A stretch of 64,000 nucleotides of DNA from Hirundichthys speculiger (GCA_018398805.1 JAGFBZ010000175.1:310001-374000); one strand, 5' to 3'. Counted from the stretch's first letter, positions 12,616-25,122 are shown. Notes: generated by a model from the sequence alone, not told the origin. Made by a program: numbers and translations.

Positions 12616-13290
12616 TGTAGGCACAATGGCACAATGATATTAGAGCACCCCCCGACCCCCCACTTTTTCCTCCAGTCCTGTCAAGGCAGCGCCACCAATT
12701 TCTGAACTGCCCAATCACCTGCCCTAAGCCTGCCTGAGTCTATAGACGTCTGTGTTCCTGGGAACAGTCTGTGGGTTGGTGAGGGGGGTTAACAGCCATA
12801 GCTTCAGTGGATAACCATTGTCACCTGATGGCCAATTGAATAGTTATACATCTCATGAACATTCAAAGGTGGATTTTACAATGATTTCAATTTTAAATGC
12901 ATCACTCCCCAGAAGCCAGCCATCCTGCACCCTACCAACTTGGAGCCTCATCCCCACCATGCTGTTTGTAAGATAAACGAGTCATGAGTTGATCCAGGCC
13001 ACCTTGCCACATTATTAGTCAGGCGCATTTGTGCATCACATATTAATTGCACGTTTATGGAATGGAAATTCTTCCAATTAACATTCACAAACTCGTGTTC
13101 GGATGGCACCTTTATAGCAAAGTGTGTGCAGCCAATCACCCAAGAAACCCAATGTTGTCAACATTTGTAAAGGAACAGGGAATGTACAGCTTCCGTCTCT
13201 CCAAAGTCGGACCCAACTCGCACAGACCTCTGTGAGGACAGCCCTTGTAAATCTAAAATGTCTGACGGTTGTTATCATCATGGGCTATAA
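12610..13290 (-). pseudogene. Harbinger (HARBI1-like) DDE transposase, broken
   Basis: Decayed transposase of the PIF/Harbinger superfamily, a DDE endonuclease that cuts and pastes the element. Seen: 'VNWKNFHSINVQLICDAQ' and 'NNVARWPGSTHDSFI' in one frame (13139-12948), the most diagnostic blocks of the family, with the second catalytic Asp in STHDSF. Further downstream on the minus strand are 'GDNGYPLKLWLLTPLTNPQT' (about 12820-12760) and 'WRCLDRTGG' (about 12690). The block that should carry the first catalytic Asp reads VIGCTHFAIKV, so that Asp is deleted. The ERAFG block with the third acidic residue is also missing. Several frameshifts and stops confirm a dead gene. Confidence 0.85.
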
Positions 13291-13330
13291 AAACCACTGT
13301 GGTCTCTGAAAACCCATTCCCTTCTGATTC

Positions 13331-13553
13331 TGCCAAAGCTGTCATTATCATAGGCTATGGGTTACATCATTTTACAATTATATTTTATATGATCTGAATA
13401 ATTGTTCAATTGATAAATTGTTACAGTTAAATTGGTAAGGCTCATGTGTCTACATTAAGTAAATTATTTAATGATTGATAAATTGATGATACCTGAAATG
13501 AGTAGAGATGGAAGGATTTGATTGGAATTAGTTAGCATCATTGACTAGCATGA
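13331..13553. other. intergenic, AT-rich
   Basis: Nothing recognised; AT-rich spacer between the Harbinger relic and a SINE. Confidence 0.5.
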
Positions 13554-13868
13554 ATTATCCATCCATCCATCATCTATGCCAGTTTAATCCTATGCAGCAT
13601 CACAGGGATCTGCTGGAGCCTATCCCAGCTCTCTTCGGGCAGAAGGCAGGGGTACACCCTGGACAGGTCACCAGTCCATTGCAGGGCCACATGTAGATGA
13701 ACAACCACCACGCACACTCACAATCACTCCTATGGGGGATTTAGAACCACCAATTAACCTACCATGCATGTCTTTCCGGAGGAAACTCCGTGCAGAAAGG
13801 CCCCTTCTGAGGTTTGAACCAGGAACCTTCTTGCTGTGAGTGCTAACCACCAAGCCACCGTGCTGCCC
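13554..13868 (-). repeat. (GGAT)n-tailed tRNA-headed SINE, nearly full length
   Basis: Best-preserved copy of the family. Read on the minus strand it opens with a tRNA-like head, 'gcacggtggcttggtggtta', resembling a Pol III A box. A B-box-like GGTTCAAACCTC follows at 13820-13809. The body holds 'ccaaagacatgcatg'-type and 'ctgggataggctccagcag'-type words and the copy ends in a short (GGAT)n tail. A GGAT tail suggests mobilisation by an RTE-like LINE, which is inference. Copies lie at 251, 5717, 16000, 16580, 32471 and 41960. Confidence 0.82.
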
Positions 13869-14659
13869 CAGCATGGATTGAGTCAAGCTAAAATAGAGCT
13901 TGACTAAGCTAAGAGAGCTAAAATTAGCATGTTCCAACCAAGTGCCTGGTTGTTTGTTCCACCCATTTGCCCATTTTTGACTCAACTAGGGGTTAGGCAG
14001 ACTCAGCTCCTGCCAATATGACAATGACTAGCACCTTCAAAACTGGGCCTCAGAACCACTTTTCAGAAACCAATGGATGATGTCAGAGAAGGGCTTTTGA
14101 CAGTTCCTATATTACAGCCTATGTAATATAGCCTAACAGCCTAATCAAAAGAGAGCACACAGAAGACTTTAATGGCATTATTGACAATAAAAAGAAAAAA
14201 AAAAGAATAATTGGCAAAGAGGTAACAGATGAGTTTTTCTTACCCAACTGCTTTGTGTATGTCTCAGTCCCTCTATCTGTCACTGTCTACCTCCCCATAG
14301 GGAATGTTGTTGTTTACAAATAATGGCAGTCACTTCAGTACCCATGTTGTGCCATACGTGGTAGATTTCATCTATTTTCATACTTTTTCAATGGCATCAT
14401 AATGGCATCATAATTCAGTTTATGTCAACCAGCAGAACATAACTGATCAGATTCTGATCTCTTGGAAAGAATTGTTTTTTTTTTCTTACATGTATATTGT
14501 CTCCCTCCTTTGGTTCTTCTAAGGTTAGTGGTTAAATTATACCAATAACCTTAAGCCTCTGTTGTATATAATTTCAGAAAACATTCTGCTGCAAAGATTA
14601 AGATTATTTAAAGTTCTTAGTTGCAGAATGTGAGGGATTGTTTTCTTTTTTCAAAGAGT

Positions 14660-14828
14660 CTTTTGGCTGTAGTGGCCTTTATTTAGAGTGGACAGAGAAT
14701 GGAGAAGACACACAGCAAAGGGTTGCGGGCTGCGAGTCAAACCTGCAACTGCTGCATGAGGACTGTTGTCTATGTATGAGGGCTGTCTGCCCAGCTGCCC
14801 AAACCACAGAGCTACCCAGTGGCCATGG
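14660..14828 (-). repeat. tRNA-headed SINE, second family
   Basis: On the minus strand it starts with 'gggtagctctgtggtttggg', like a Pol III A box. It has a B-box-like GGTTTGACTCGC, then 'cctttgctgtgtgtcttc' and an 'aataaaggccac' end. The same order of blocks is found on the plus strand at 26020-26182, so these are two inverted copies of one family. Confidence 0.75.
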
Positions 14829-15999
14829 AGTGTTTGGTAAATGAAGCAGTGCATTAAAAAAAAAAAATTCCAGTTTAATAGAAATAAGAACATAAAGACA
14901 AATAAAAAACTTATTTTTATATGTCTTTTCAAATGTATTTATGCTTTATATATTGGGCTGGAGCTTTAAAGCATTAATTTTGATTGATTAATTACAGAAA
15001 AAAAATAAATAACCTAATTTCTAGTACAACACTGGTGCACACACTCCAGCCCAGTAGGTGGCAGTAATGCCTGAATTTCATTTAGCGCTCATCTTCAGCA
15101 GAGGATGCACAGGATGCATTGAGTGACAGTCATGGAGGTGAGACCGCATTGTTTGTCTTGTCGGTGGAAACTTTCCTGATGGCGGTTTTTGTATCACCGC
15201 ACCACTTTAAGCCTATCAACTCGCTGAAAAACATGTCGCTGCAAGCGCAGACAACCGCTATGGCCTATATGGTGAAACAACACTTTTTATTAATCTGTTT
15301 GACCATTTAATTTGCCAAAGATGCTTTGTTTACTATTTTTAATAGTCAGGATTAATGGGATTTACTTGAGTTTGCACTAATCTGTGAAAGTAGTTCTGGA
15401 AAAGCTGCTCTACTGTTTATTTCTGCTTTTATCACTCTATCCATACCTTCCAGTGAACATTTAAACAATGATGTACAACTAAACTTTTGTTTAAGATATG
15501 TTTACCTAAACACAAGCTGCTGTTTGTTCATTTCATGATACGCAAACACACACACGCACATGCAGTGTTCGTCACGGATAGCTATCTTAGTGAACACATA
15601 AGAACACATGTCTGTGCCTCATACCCATCTAGCAGGCGCACTGTTGCACATCACAACAGCCTGTGTGAAAACCAGAGAAAGGCCTGGAGCTGCCTTATAG
15701 CTCCATTGCTGCTTGATGATGCTTTAACTGTATCACTGCTGGCCTGACAGCTATCAGTGCTCATCTTGGTGTGCAGCCTGTGCTCTTTGTGGGAAAGACA
15801 GTAATTGCACTCATTCTAAATGCTGGCTTGAAAAGGCTAATTTCAGAGATCCTGCCACCAAACAGTAGTTGCTCCTTTGTGTGGAACTGCATTTGTTGTC
15901 AGGAGATATACATCTCTTTACAAACCAGACGAATCAGTCTGCTCTCAAGGACAAAATGCCCACATCATAAAAAAGAGTCATTTTAATACAGACTTGGTC
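14829..15999. other. intergenic; possible short repeat near 15040
   Basis: 'ccagcccagtaggtggcagt' at about 15047-15066 is a word common in fish dispersed repeats, but no ends can be defined. Nothing else recognised. Confidence 0.4.
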
Positions 16000-16052
16000 C
16001 AGTTTCCTCCTGCAATCCAAAGACATGCATGTTAGGTTAACTGGTGAGTCTT
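16000..16052 (+). repeat. (GGAT)n-tailed SINE, internal fragment
   Basis: 'ccaaagacatgcatgttagg' with flanking matches is the middle block of the family, here in plus orientation. A weak 'ggatggatggat' at 16323-16334 could be its decayed tail. Confidence 0.55.
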
Positions 16053-16579
16053 ACACCCCTTTTCTTCAGATGGTGGAAGTACCGCTAAAGTGTAGAGGGC
16101 TGACAACCCATTAGATCTATCTGGTCACATCTTCTCTCACTGATTGAGTTGGAAATTGGAATAAACATGATTTGTCTCTGAAAGCAGTATTAATTGACTG
16201 TTTATTATCTGCCGTTGTTTTTTTGCCCAGTGATGACCTTCTACCTGTCTAGGTTGTCTCGCCATCTTATTTACTGTCATCTAGGAAGTGTCTGCGTCAT
16301 CTGTGACCATGAACAGAATGAGGATGGATGGATATAGCTAGCTTTACTCAATATAATATCCACTTAAACATGAGACTGTTGTTTGTGTGTGGCAAGTGTA
16401 GTACCTGTGTGCGTGTGTGTAGGTGTGCGTCTTTGTTTCCAGATTCAAACATATGTTTTGGCAGGCATCCACCATGATAAACTGTCCTTGAGCAAAACAT
16501 GAAGCCAGTTACAGCTGCTGGATGCTGCCCTGTGGCTGATCTTGACTCTGGGCCTTCTTGCTGAGGTTTTGAGGGGAAA

Positions 16580-16937
16580 ACATCCATCCATCCATCCATC
16601 AATCCATCCATCCATTATTTATGCCCTCTTAATCCTATGTAGGGTCACGGGGATCTGCTGGAGCCTATCCCACCTCTTTTTGGGCAAAAGGCAGGGGTCC
16701 ATCCTGGAGAGGTCACCAGTCCATCACAGGGCTATATGTAGACAAACAACCACACACACTCACAATCACTACTACGGGCAATTTAGAACCACTAATTAAC
16801 CTGACATGCATGTCTTTGGACTGTGGGAGAAAGCTGGAGTACCTGGAGGAAACCAACGCAAGCATGGGGAGAACATGCAAACTCCACACAGAAAGACCCT
16901 GCTGAGGTTCAAACCAGGAAACCTTCTTGCTGTGAAG
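16580..16937 (-). repeat. (GGAT)n-tailed SINE, long copy
   Basis: A long CATCC tract (16580-16614) is followed by all blocks of the family up to 'ccttcttgctgtgaagcaac', in the same order as at 13554-13868. On the minus strand it has a B-box-like GGTTTGAACC segment near 16910 and loses the last bases of the head. Confidence 0.82.
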
Positions 16938-17032
16938 CAACAGTGGTGATTTATTTATTCATTTTTCTGTGGGGTGTTATAAAGACACATATTCATTACT
17001 TGAGTGGTGTCTATGTTTTGTTAACCTTTAAC

Positions 17033-17056
17033 AAAAAAAAAAAAAAAAAAAAAAAA
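17033..17056 (+). repeat. poly-A run
   Basis: 24 consecutive A. No retroelement body with clear TSD was recognised in front of it. Confidence 0.9.
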
Positions 17057-18516
17057 GCAAAACATTCATGAGTCATTCCAGTGAATCAAGTAACCAAATA
17101 AAAGTTGAGTAGACACAAAAACAATGCATTCAATATCCCTAGGATAAACGAGTGTTGCAGTTTTACAAGTGCAACTTTTAACTGCACACAGCTGTAAATC
17201 TGAAGAGCATCTGAGAAATTTGATTTCAGTTTTATGGTCTCTCTACACTTTTCAAGGGTATGCGTGCACAGATTACTAATCAGAGAGATGAAACATATAA
17301 CATACAAATTCCTGACTCTTGCCAGTTATTGCAAAATGCACAAAGCAAATTCGATCCAATTTGAAATGTGAACATGTAGCACTTTCGAGCTTGGCCAGGG
17401 TTATGTCAATTATGAGAACCAACACCCTTTTTTTCAGTAATCATATTCCTTCATATCATCGTTTTTTAATTAAATTCAAACTATACAAAAATAAAAGTGA
17501 AAAATGAATATACACAAGAATTTTAAAAGACCCCTTAATAGTTACCATTATGGAATATGACATCAAAAATACTCTTCTAAATCAGCTATGATACAATTAC
17601 AAACTTTATTCATTAATTAAATTAGTTAATCATGGTTCAAGAAAAAACAAATGGTAAAAAAGAGAAAATTATACTGTTGTCTCTATCTAAGATGTTGAAT
17701 CAATTTGAACAAACTCAAGGTTTTTTTCCTGCAAAAGTACAGTATAGTGAATGTTTTAGCGACAATTCCAAATGGTGACAAGACTAAAGTTGGTTTTAAC
17801 TTGAGAGAAACAGTTTATGCAATATCACAACGTGTGAAAGCAGAAAAAAAAATTCAAAGCTCGTCCCTTTATCACATAGCTTTGGTTTTGTGAGCAGGCA
17901 TGAAAATCCCTCACCTTTCAGCGAAAATTTGCCGTTTTGAAGTCAAAAAGGGTAACCTACGTGAATCGTGTAGATTTTTTGTTGTGGTGGTGGGGGGGGG
18001 TCAGAGTCGGGAGATTTTTTTGTTTTTTGTTTTGTTTTTTTAGTTAATTGAGCTAATAAGCAAACTGAGCACTTCAGAAATCAGCCCTTTAAATGACACT
18101 TGGACGGTCAGTAAATCCTGCCCAGAACCAATCAGGCCAAACTGTTAAATTGTTCCATTATTCCAGTCATATGAACATTCTTTATTCATGTGTACTTGGA
18201 GTACTCGGAGGTTACATTGCTAAGCGGGACTAGAAGCAGGAGCTAGTGATATCCACGTCAGGGACAAGGCAGACGAGCGTACTTTCACATTTACTACCTA
18301 CATTTAATAGTGGATTGAATTTGGTGAGTTATGGTTTCGTTTTCATACTTTGCGGTAAAACAAAGTTACTGTCGTTCGCTACAGCTTGTGTTGAACACAG
18401 GCTTCTTTCTACTATCTCTCTAATTGGTGAATCCATGTCAGGGACGTGTGAGGATGATAGTCACGCGAGGGCTGAGAAGGCTGAAGGTGAAGTTGTAAAC
18501 TCTAGATACCCTAACC
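17057..18516. other. intergenic, AT-rich
   Basis: No gene or repeat recognised apart from a G9 run near 17992-18000 and a T-rich stretch at 18015-18040. Confidence 0.45.
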
Positions 18517-19020
18517 CAGTGGTGCAAACTATGGTACTCGTACCACCGGTGGTACGCGAGCACGCGAGCGCTCTCTGGTGGTACGCAGGGAACGTCATGG
18601 CTTTCCACATTTTTTTCCACATTTTCACTTTAAAAAAAAAAGGAAACATGCAATGCATTATAAATACAACGTTTTAAATGAAATGTGTAGCTTGAGGTAA
18701 TTAAAATTGTGTCGTTTAAAAAAATATTTGTTGGCATATTCAGTTGCAGTGCAGATGTTACAACTTTTGAGTGTGTTTATTTTGCTCTGTATGAGAGTAT
18801 GAGTATGTGAGAATTGTTGGACAGAGTTGTAAATGTCTGATTCAGTAAAGTAACAATTCAGGAAATAACTAACCACAATAAGGAATAAACATCTCTCCTG
18901 TGTGTTTAAAGCTTAATTGAGAAGGCATATATGGACTATATTTTAAAATTGGTTATCATGGTGGTACTTAGAGAGTTGAACATTTTCTCAGGTGGTACGC
19001 AGTATTAAACCTGAAGTATT
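18517..19020. mobile_element. hAT-type MITE, degraded
   Basis: Begins CAGTGGTGCAAACTATGG, close to the common fish hAT start CAGTGGTTCCCAAAC. 'ggtggtacgcgagc', 'tctggtggtacgcaggg', 'ggtggtacttagagag' and 'ggtggtacgcagt' follow, the repeated GGTGGTAC words of this MITE group. The right terminus is decayed, so no TSD can be given. An open frame across the left end is incidental. Confidence 0.65.
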
Positions 19021-22000
19021 TCCTCCGCACCACCAATTCCCACTTCTCACCTTTTTAACCCCTAACCTATTTTCATGTCTGTGTCAGTCATTAGTGTCTT
19101 GCTATATTAGTTGCTAGTTGCATGGCGGGTTACTGTGGAAAGAAACATCTGGAGGAGGGTCACCAGAGCAAATATGAGAATAGAGGTCAGGAATGTTATG
19201 AGAATGGTTCTGATAATAGAGCTAGGAAGAAAGCAGTTGTTTGCACAAATGCGTTGGTGTTTTGAGTAAGTCAGAGTCAACATAATGTGAATGTATCACA
19301 AGAAAAGATAACTTCCACTGCTTTTCCCTCAGCTGTCCTGCTGCTGATACCAAATACTGTACTATAACATAAGGCCAGCATGGGTGTTTATTAGCACATC
19401 ACCAAAAGAAGCTAAGTGCTACTCAGACACTTAAATGCATGAAGTGTTCTTCAGACTTGTTTGAGAAAGAAACAGAAAATATACACTGGTAGAGATGGAA
19501 GAAGTCTGTCTATCATTTACAACCACATTAACTTCAGACACCACATTGACACATCTCAATTGGATTCTAGAATGCTGCCTTATAGTTGTTCTTGACACAC
19601 TGTTTTTCATTTTTAGATTAAGAAACCAATATGTACCATTTTCTGAAAGGCAAACCAGAGGGACAGTAGAAGCATTACTCTCAAATTCTACTGCAGCCAG
19701 TGAGCAATGAGGAAAGGCTCACTATTAAATCCTTAAAAGCTGTCACTCTGCCCATTCCACCATGTCATGTGGAAGCTTCCAAACTCTAATGATGCCAAGC
19801 CTAAACTCCCAATAGTTGACAGATGCTCTTCCCCATGTTGTGCACTTCATTAGTGTGAAAATTAAGTTCAAACCTCAGAAAAATCTGTCATTCCACCATG
19901 GTAGTGTTTTATTTTTGAAAGAACATGTGATAATATATGATACAGATCACTAGCAAGGGAGTAGGAGAAGGGTTATTGGTTGATAAATGGATGAAGGAAG
20001 GACAGAAGATGAAAGGGTGCATGGATGAAGGATGGATGAGAGAGAGGGAGGATGGATGAACTGACACAACATGGTTCGTGACATTGACCATTTTTAAAAC
20101 CGCAAGCAAGAAATATGCAGGATGCACAACTGCACAAGCTGCATGATGCAAAAATACCTAGATGGTGTTCCTTTTTCAAAAAATGTCCAGTATGCAGTCT
20201 CCCTTTCACAGCATATACCACAATGCACTGGGCCCCAGTGGAAGCTAGTCACAGACATCATGTGGCTGGTTTTGGAGGTGGCATACAAAGTACTCATGGT
20301 GATTATCATTCTAGTACAAAGTACACAGCACGTGGTTTTAAAAACAGTTTTTGTTTTAAGAAGTTACACAATATAATATAATAAACCTGCTGTCTGTGGA
20401 CCATTCACCATTTATCCCCATGCTTTCAGAATAGCAATCTATCTATCTATCTTATCTAACTATTTTTTCCCCATATCCAGTTTCACAGTTGAAATGAAGA
20501 GCTGGCTGTTGCAAAATACTCAAACAGTAAAAAGCAACTTAGCAGCTAGGCTATGTGCCAGGCACCAGTAAACATCAATGTTTCTGAAAACATGACAGTA
20601 CATAATACTACCAGATAATTGTGCCAACAGTCTGCTGGAAGTTGATGTATCATTGTTTTCCACCAGGAAATGCTGAGCTTAACCTCTCACATTTAAGCAA
20701 GACGAACTCTGAAGCCTGAGACCCACAGGACGTGGAACAGACGTGGAACAGAGACGCCACGCCAGCTGCTTAGGATCGCTGCTATTCAAGTCAATGAGAG
20801 TGGTCGCACTGCAGCGCCCAGAAGCACAGACGGGTCAAGTCTCTTTTTTCACCTGGCCTGTGGTAGACTGCGTCACACAGCACATCAGGCTGGCAGCAAG
20901 TCGGACCCAAAAATGGCAAAGAGAATCCAGCGAAGTTTCAAAATAAAGCACCTAGCAAGGCTCCGATGTGTACATTGACAGTAAGTTAACCTGCGGAGAC
21001 TGTGGGTAAACACCTCAGAGGGTTTTAGAAGAGATTTAAAGCACTTATAAGGAAAGGTCAGTTTGTAAGTTAAAAAAAAAAAACACATTTTATTCGACAG
21101 TAGTCAGCCTTTTTCAATGTATACTTCTGTGACGAACAAGACATACAGATAGAAGTAATTAAGAGCAGACTCCCACACAGCGGTCACGTGATCTCAAATC
21201 TTCTGGCGAGTTTATTATCAATGTCGATTCAGCTGAGCTCTTGCCAGCACTTCTCTCTAAGTCACTTTCTGTGGGACTTGAGGCCGCGCCACAGCCACTT
21301 TAAAAATCAGACTCTGGTTTTCGTCAATATTTTACATGACCTCAGAAAAAAAACAAATTATTGCATTTATGCTATTGAAATTGTAGTTTGAAATGTATGA
21401 AAACATCTCAATTTTTCTATTCTTTAAATTTTTCTGATGCTATCTTAAAAACAGATGAATCTGTTGTTTCGGTGTCTGGCATATTGGATCAGCCTGAAAA
21501 GCCCCTTGCCAACCACCTGAAAGCAGCCACTGTTCATGGCAGAGTGGGACATACTTTGATTGGTACATTGACTGCCTTCCCTGCATGCATACTAGGACAA
21601 AGTAAACGGGATGTTGAGCGGCAGCCGTAGCCTGTAACTGCACATGTAAACCAAACTTGTGCTTGGGTGGCATGTAATATTCGTTGGCGGGATATGTACC
21701 GTTAGAAACAAAACTCACAAATTAACAAAGCAGAGAGTGATTTATTTTTATCCGCATTTTCATGGTGGTTGGCAAGCCACGCTGTGGTTCATTTTCAGCT
21801 GTCATGGAATGCGTATCATAAATATTGTTATAGTGCGACTATAAACAGGGGCACTCCCTGAGTCAGTAGTGAAAAGGGTCATAGACATGTTAATGCTTTA
21901 TTTCTGATCATTAATTTAGTAATATTCTGACAGCTGAAGCAGTTGTTTTATTTTGATGCATTATGTTGTCTTTCATTCTTTCATTCACATCAGTGTGAAT

Positions 22001-22084
22001 ATAAGACAGACTTTTAACTGCTTCAATAATGAGATACAATGGCAAAAGTTTCTATTGCAATTAGTCACAGTTACTTGTCCTCAG
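19021..22084. other. intergenic; (ATCT)n and unresolved repeat-like DNA
   Basis: (ATCT)n lies at 20433-20452. The stretch 20700-20960, with 'gacgtggaacagacgtggaa', has the GC-richer look of a fish DNA transposon, but I could not pair termini. No coding family recognised. Confidence 0.4.
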
Positions 22085-22240
22085 TAATTGGCTTACTGGT
22101 AGCACTTCCACCTACTATACAGGAGGTCTGGGTTCAAATCCTAGTTGCATCAGGAAGGGCATCTGGTATAAAACTTGTGCCAAATCAACCATGCTGATTG
22201 TTCTGCTGTGGCGACCTCCAGTAGGGAGCAGCTGAAAGCA
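22085..22240 (+). repeat. tRNA-headed SINE with RTE-like tail
   Basis: The head 'gcttactggtagcac' resembles an A box and GGTTCAAATCC (22131-22141) is an excellent Pol III B box. The 3' half, 'gcatcaggaagggcatctgg' then 'cttgtgccaaatcaac' and 'ctgctgtggcgacctcc', is the end found on teleost RTE-type LINEs. This supports a SINE mobilised by an RTE partner. No A tail is visible. Confidence 0.78.
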
Positions 22241-22885
22241 CAAGTCATGTTCTCAGTCATTAGTCGAATGTGCGAATGCTATCATCTATTTTTCATTATG
22301 ATCTTACATTTTTGCTGTTACCACATCAGCAAACCTTTCCCACAGGACTCATTTAGGATACCATCTGATTAGTATATGACCTATTTGGGACACTAGGAAT
22401 GCAGGAAACTAAAATGGTCCCACAAGGAATGATGAATTAGTACCCACAATTTTCTTAAAAGTAGTCTATAATGGAATTAATAGCTCTTTGTCCTTCAAAC
22501 ATATATGGTTGGCCTTGATAAATGGACCACTCATGTGTACTTGAATTTCTTAATACAGGCACAAAATGAGTCTCTGAAGAGGACATATAGTACGTCTCTC
22601 AAGACAAGATATAGGAATTTTTGCTATTGTTCACGAGACATTTGCAGGTCAAACAAAAGGAAGGACCAGAGGGAAGGACAAAGATAAAATTCAAGAGGAT
22701 GAGAGTGAAGAGAGAAGATTAGTCAGCTTATAGGTTTTAAAACAGGTATCTGAGGAGATGAGGTCATCTCAAGAGTTGCAGGGCAAGAGAAAGGGAGGAG
22801 GAGGAAGAGTGTGAACAGGAATCCATTATGGCATTCAGTAAGCTTACTCTCTTCACTCCTGCCTCTTGGACTCCATACCACATCC

Positions 22886-22919
22886 CAACACACACATACA
22901 CACACACACACACACACAC
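22886..22919 (+). repeat. (CA)n microsatellite
   Basis: About 16 CA units with one TA interruption. Confidence 0.9.
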
Positions 22920-23195
22920 TCCAGTATCGTAACCTTCCCTGAGGATTCGGCATACCAATTCTCGGAATTGATTTTGATGGAGACATGTGTAGCTGTTGAG
23001 AAAGTCTCACTTTAGAGAAAGTGGACCAAAGCTTTAATACAGACAGACATGTAGAGCTTAGTCAATGTCTATGTGTCAGGGAAAACAGAAGAGAGGAGGA
23101 AAATGAGAAAATAAAGCCATCACTGGCTTCCGTTTTGTGTGTGTGCGCACATGGTTGTGTAATTTTTCTCCCAACATAGCAACAATGGTATTAAA

Positions 23196-23220
23196 GGGGG
23201 GGGGGGGGGGGGGGGGGGGG
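23196..23220 (+). repeat. poly-G run, 25 bases
   Basis: Uninterrupted G from 23196 to 23220. Potential G-quadruplex former. The length in the assembly may be unreliable because such runs are hard to sequence. Confidence 0.9.
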
Positions 23221-24782
23221 CTAGAGAGTCTCTGTGTTAAGTGAAGTCAGTGCCATTTAAACAGGCAGATGCGACATTTGATAGAAGGCAGACAGGGGCA
23301 CAAGTAGGCAAACAGACGTGCACTTGTAAGCTTCCTCCAGCACAGACTGCAGACAGGAGTATTTGCACATTTACAAATGTGACATTTTAGATGAGGGTTA
23401 GGAATGAATAGAAACAATTATAAACTAGAAGGGAAATGTTCCTCTGCAAATGTGACATAAAAGTAAGTGCTATAAAGAGGCAGAGTCTTAAAAGATTAGA
23501 ACACCTTTTTGGATCTTTTTGAAAAACATTGCTTTTAACAGGTGAAGGCAGAGGCAAAGTTATCCATCACTTTCTGTGGCTGCGATGTTCTCAGACATGT
23601 GTCTAACTAATGGGCTGCAAATGGAGAATATGTTCATTGGTTTCCATCATGTACACAAGAATTTGCAAGCTGAACTTGATCTCTCCCATGTGTAAAATTA
23701 AGCGTATCAGGAAGGCCAGACCTGGAGACTGTGCAAAGCACAGCAGACTTAATACCATGGAAGTGAATCATTTAGGAGGAGCATGAACTGAAGACAGTAG
23801 AAATATTCAAGAAAAATGACAAATTAAATCTACTGCGATTGCTTCAGCAGGGGTCAGAGACATTAATTACTCAACTCAGGCAGCCCCTTTGTCAAGTGCA
23901 ATGTTCTGGACTGCTGTGGATTTGACATAAAGAAAAAGAAAAAAGAACAACTTTAAAATCATATTTTGACATCCACTTTATATAACAATAAACAAGCACG
24001 TCAACTGGCAGGTAGGATGATCTTGTAACTCCTGATTTTCTCTGTTCTTTTCTCTCTTTTCTTTGAACGTCACATTTGAAATTAAATGGAATTGAATTTG
24101 ATATCACAAAATGATAAACATCGGTATTAAAATATCTTGGAATAGAATGCGTGTGTATATGTATATGTATATATATATATATATACATACACAAACGCAC
24201 ATGGGTGTGTGTGACATATGTAGACCATTCCAGCAACCTAAGCTGACCAAAGTGCTTCAGAGCATTTGAAACAAATACATGATCAATACATAAATACAAT
24301 AAAACCATGACAATAAAACATTAAAAAGAAAAGTGACACAGTGCTGTGCTAAAAGCCTCTCTGAATAAGTCGGTCTGAAGTTTGGCTTTGAACAGAGACA
24401 GGTCAATAATGGTACATAACTCAGCGGGTATACTTGTGTATGGATGGTCCTAAAAGCACTCAGTGTACATACTTTTGATTTCTAGAAACTAAAATAAAAT
24501 TAAATGGGAACATATTCTCCAGGCACAGTGAGTCAGCCCAGTCTGCCTGGAGACTGGGCTGACTCTTGATACTAAATTGGATTTACTCCATCATGTAAAT
24601 CTGACATAGTTGTAATATGTAGCTATTTGACAGTGACCGTCAAGGGATCTCCATCCTTGACGGAGACTGTCTAAAATCACAACCTTGGCAGAGCCAGAGA
24701 GCCTTCTCTTTTCTCTCGTTAACTTTAAACTTGGAAATGCATTCAGGTAGAAGCCTCATTATGATTCAACAGAGCAGTATGT

Positions 24783-24925
24783 GGGCGGCTGAGGCTCAGG
24801 TGGTAGTGGCTCTTTCTTCCAGTCGCAAGATTGTGGTTTCATCTCCAGCCCTTCAATGTGTAGAAGTGTCCTTGGGCAAGGCACTAAGACCCCACAATTC
24901 CCCTAATGTGTACCTGTAAAGACAA
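24783..24925 (+). repeat. tRNA-headed SINE, third family
   Basis: 'ggctcaggtggtag' (A-box-like) and GGTTTCATCTCC (24835-24846, B-box-like) are followed by 'gtccttgggcaaggcactaa'. The last is a hallmark of a very common fish SINE whose complete copies end in 'gcgctatataaat'. Here the 3' part is cut short before the (TA)n repeat. Confidence 0.75.
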
Positions 24926-24974
24926 GGCACTGCATAAAAACTGCATATTCATGTGCTGTAACCTCTTTGTGTGT

Positions 24975-24977
<3 letters not shown>

Positions 24978-25005
<28 letters not shown>

Positions 25006-25013
25006 CTATATAT

Positions 25014-25096
<83 letters not shown>

Positions 25097-25122
25097 ATAT
25101 ATATCTATATATATATATATAG
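24978..25122 (+). repeat. (TA)n microsatellite, about 145 bp
   Basis: Long TA array with scattered TATC and TGTG interruptions. Translated frames through it are meaningless Ile-Tyr repeats. Confidence 0.95.

Larger units (their letters stand above)
12090..13330. mobile_element. PIF/Harbinger DNA transposon relic
   Basis: Two convergent decayed genes typical of animal Harbinger elements: a Myb/SANT-like accessory gene on the plus strand and a DDE transposase on the minus strand, meeting near 12615. The region upstream of the Myb-like start (12090-12300) reads like its leader. I could not identify terminal inverted repeats or a 3-bp TSD, so both outer limits are estimates. Confidence 0.75.
22241..24782. 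other. intergenic; CA, poly-G and TA tracts
   Basis: Holds (CA)n at 22886-22919, a G25 run at 23196-23220 and a TA/TG tract at 24151-24190. No coding family recognised; the open frame at 22723-23010 on the minus strand follows the CA repeat and is incidental. Confidence 0.5.

Noticed and set aside
18246..18677. 143-residue open frame on the plus strand
   Set aside because: It runs across the left end of a hAT-type MITE (from 18517), has no family signature and ends in AT-rich repeat DNA.
22085..22150. tRNA gene candidate
   Set aside because: It has a good B box, but no cloverleaf can be closed and the RTE-like tail shows it is a SINE. The heads at 13.8, 14.8, 24.8 and 26.0 kb were rejected for the same reason.
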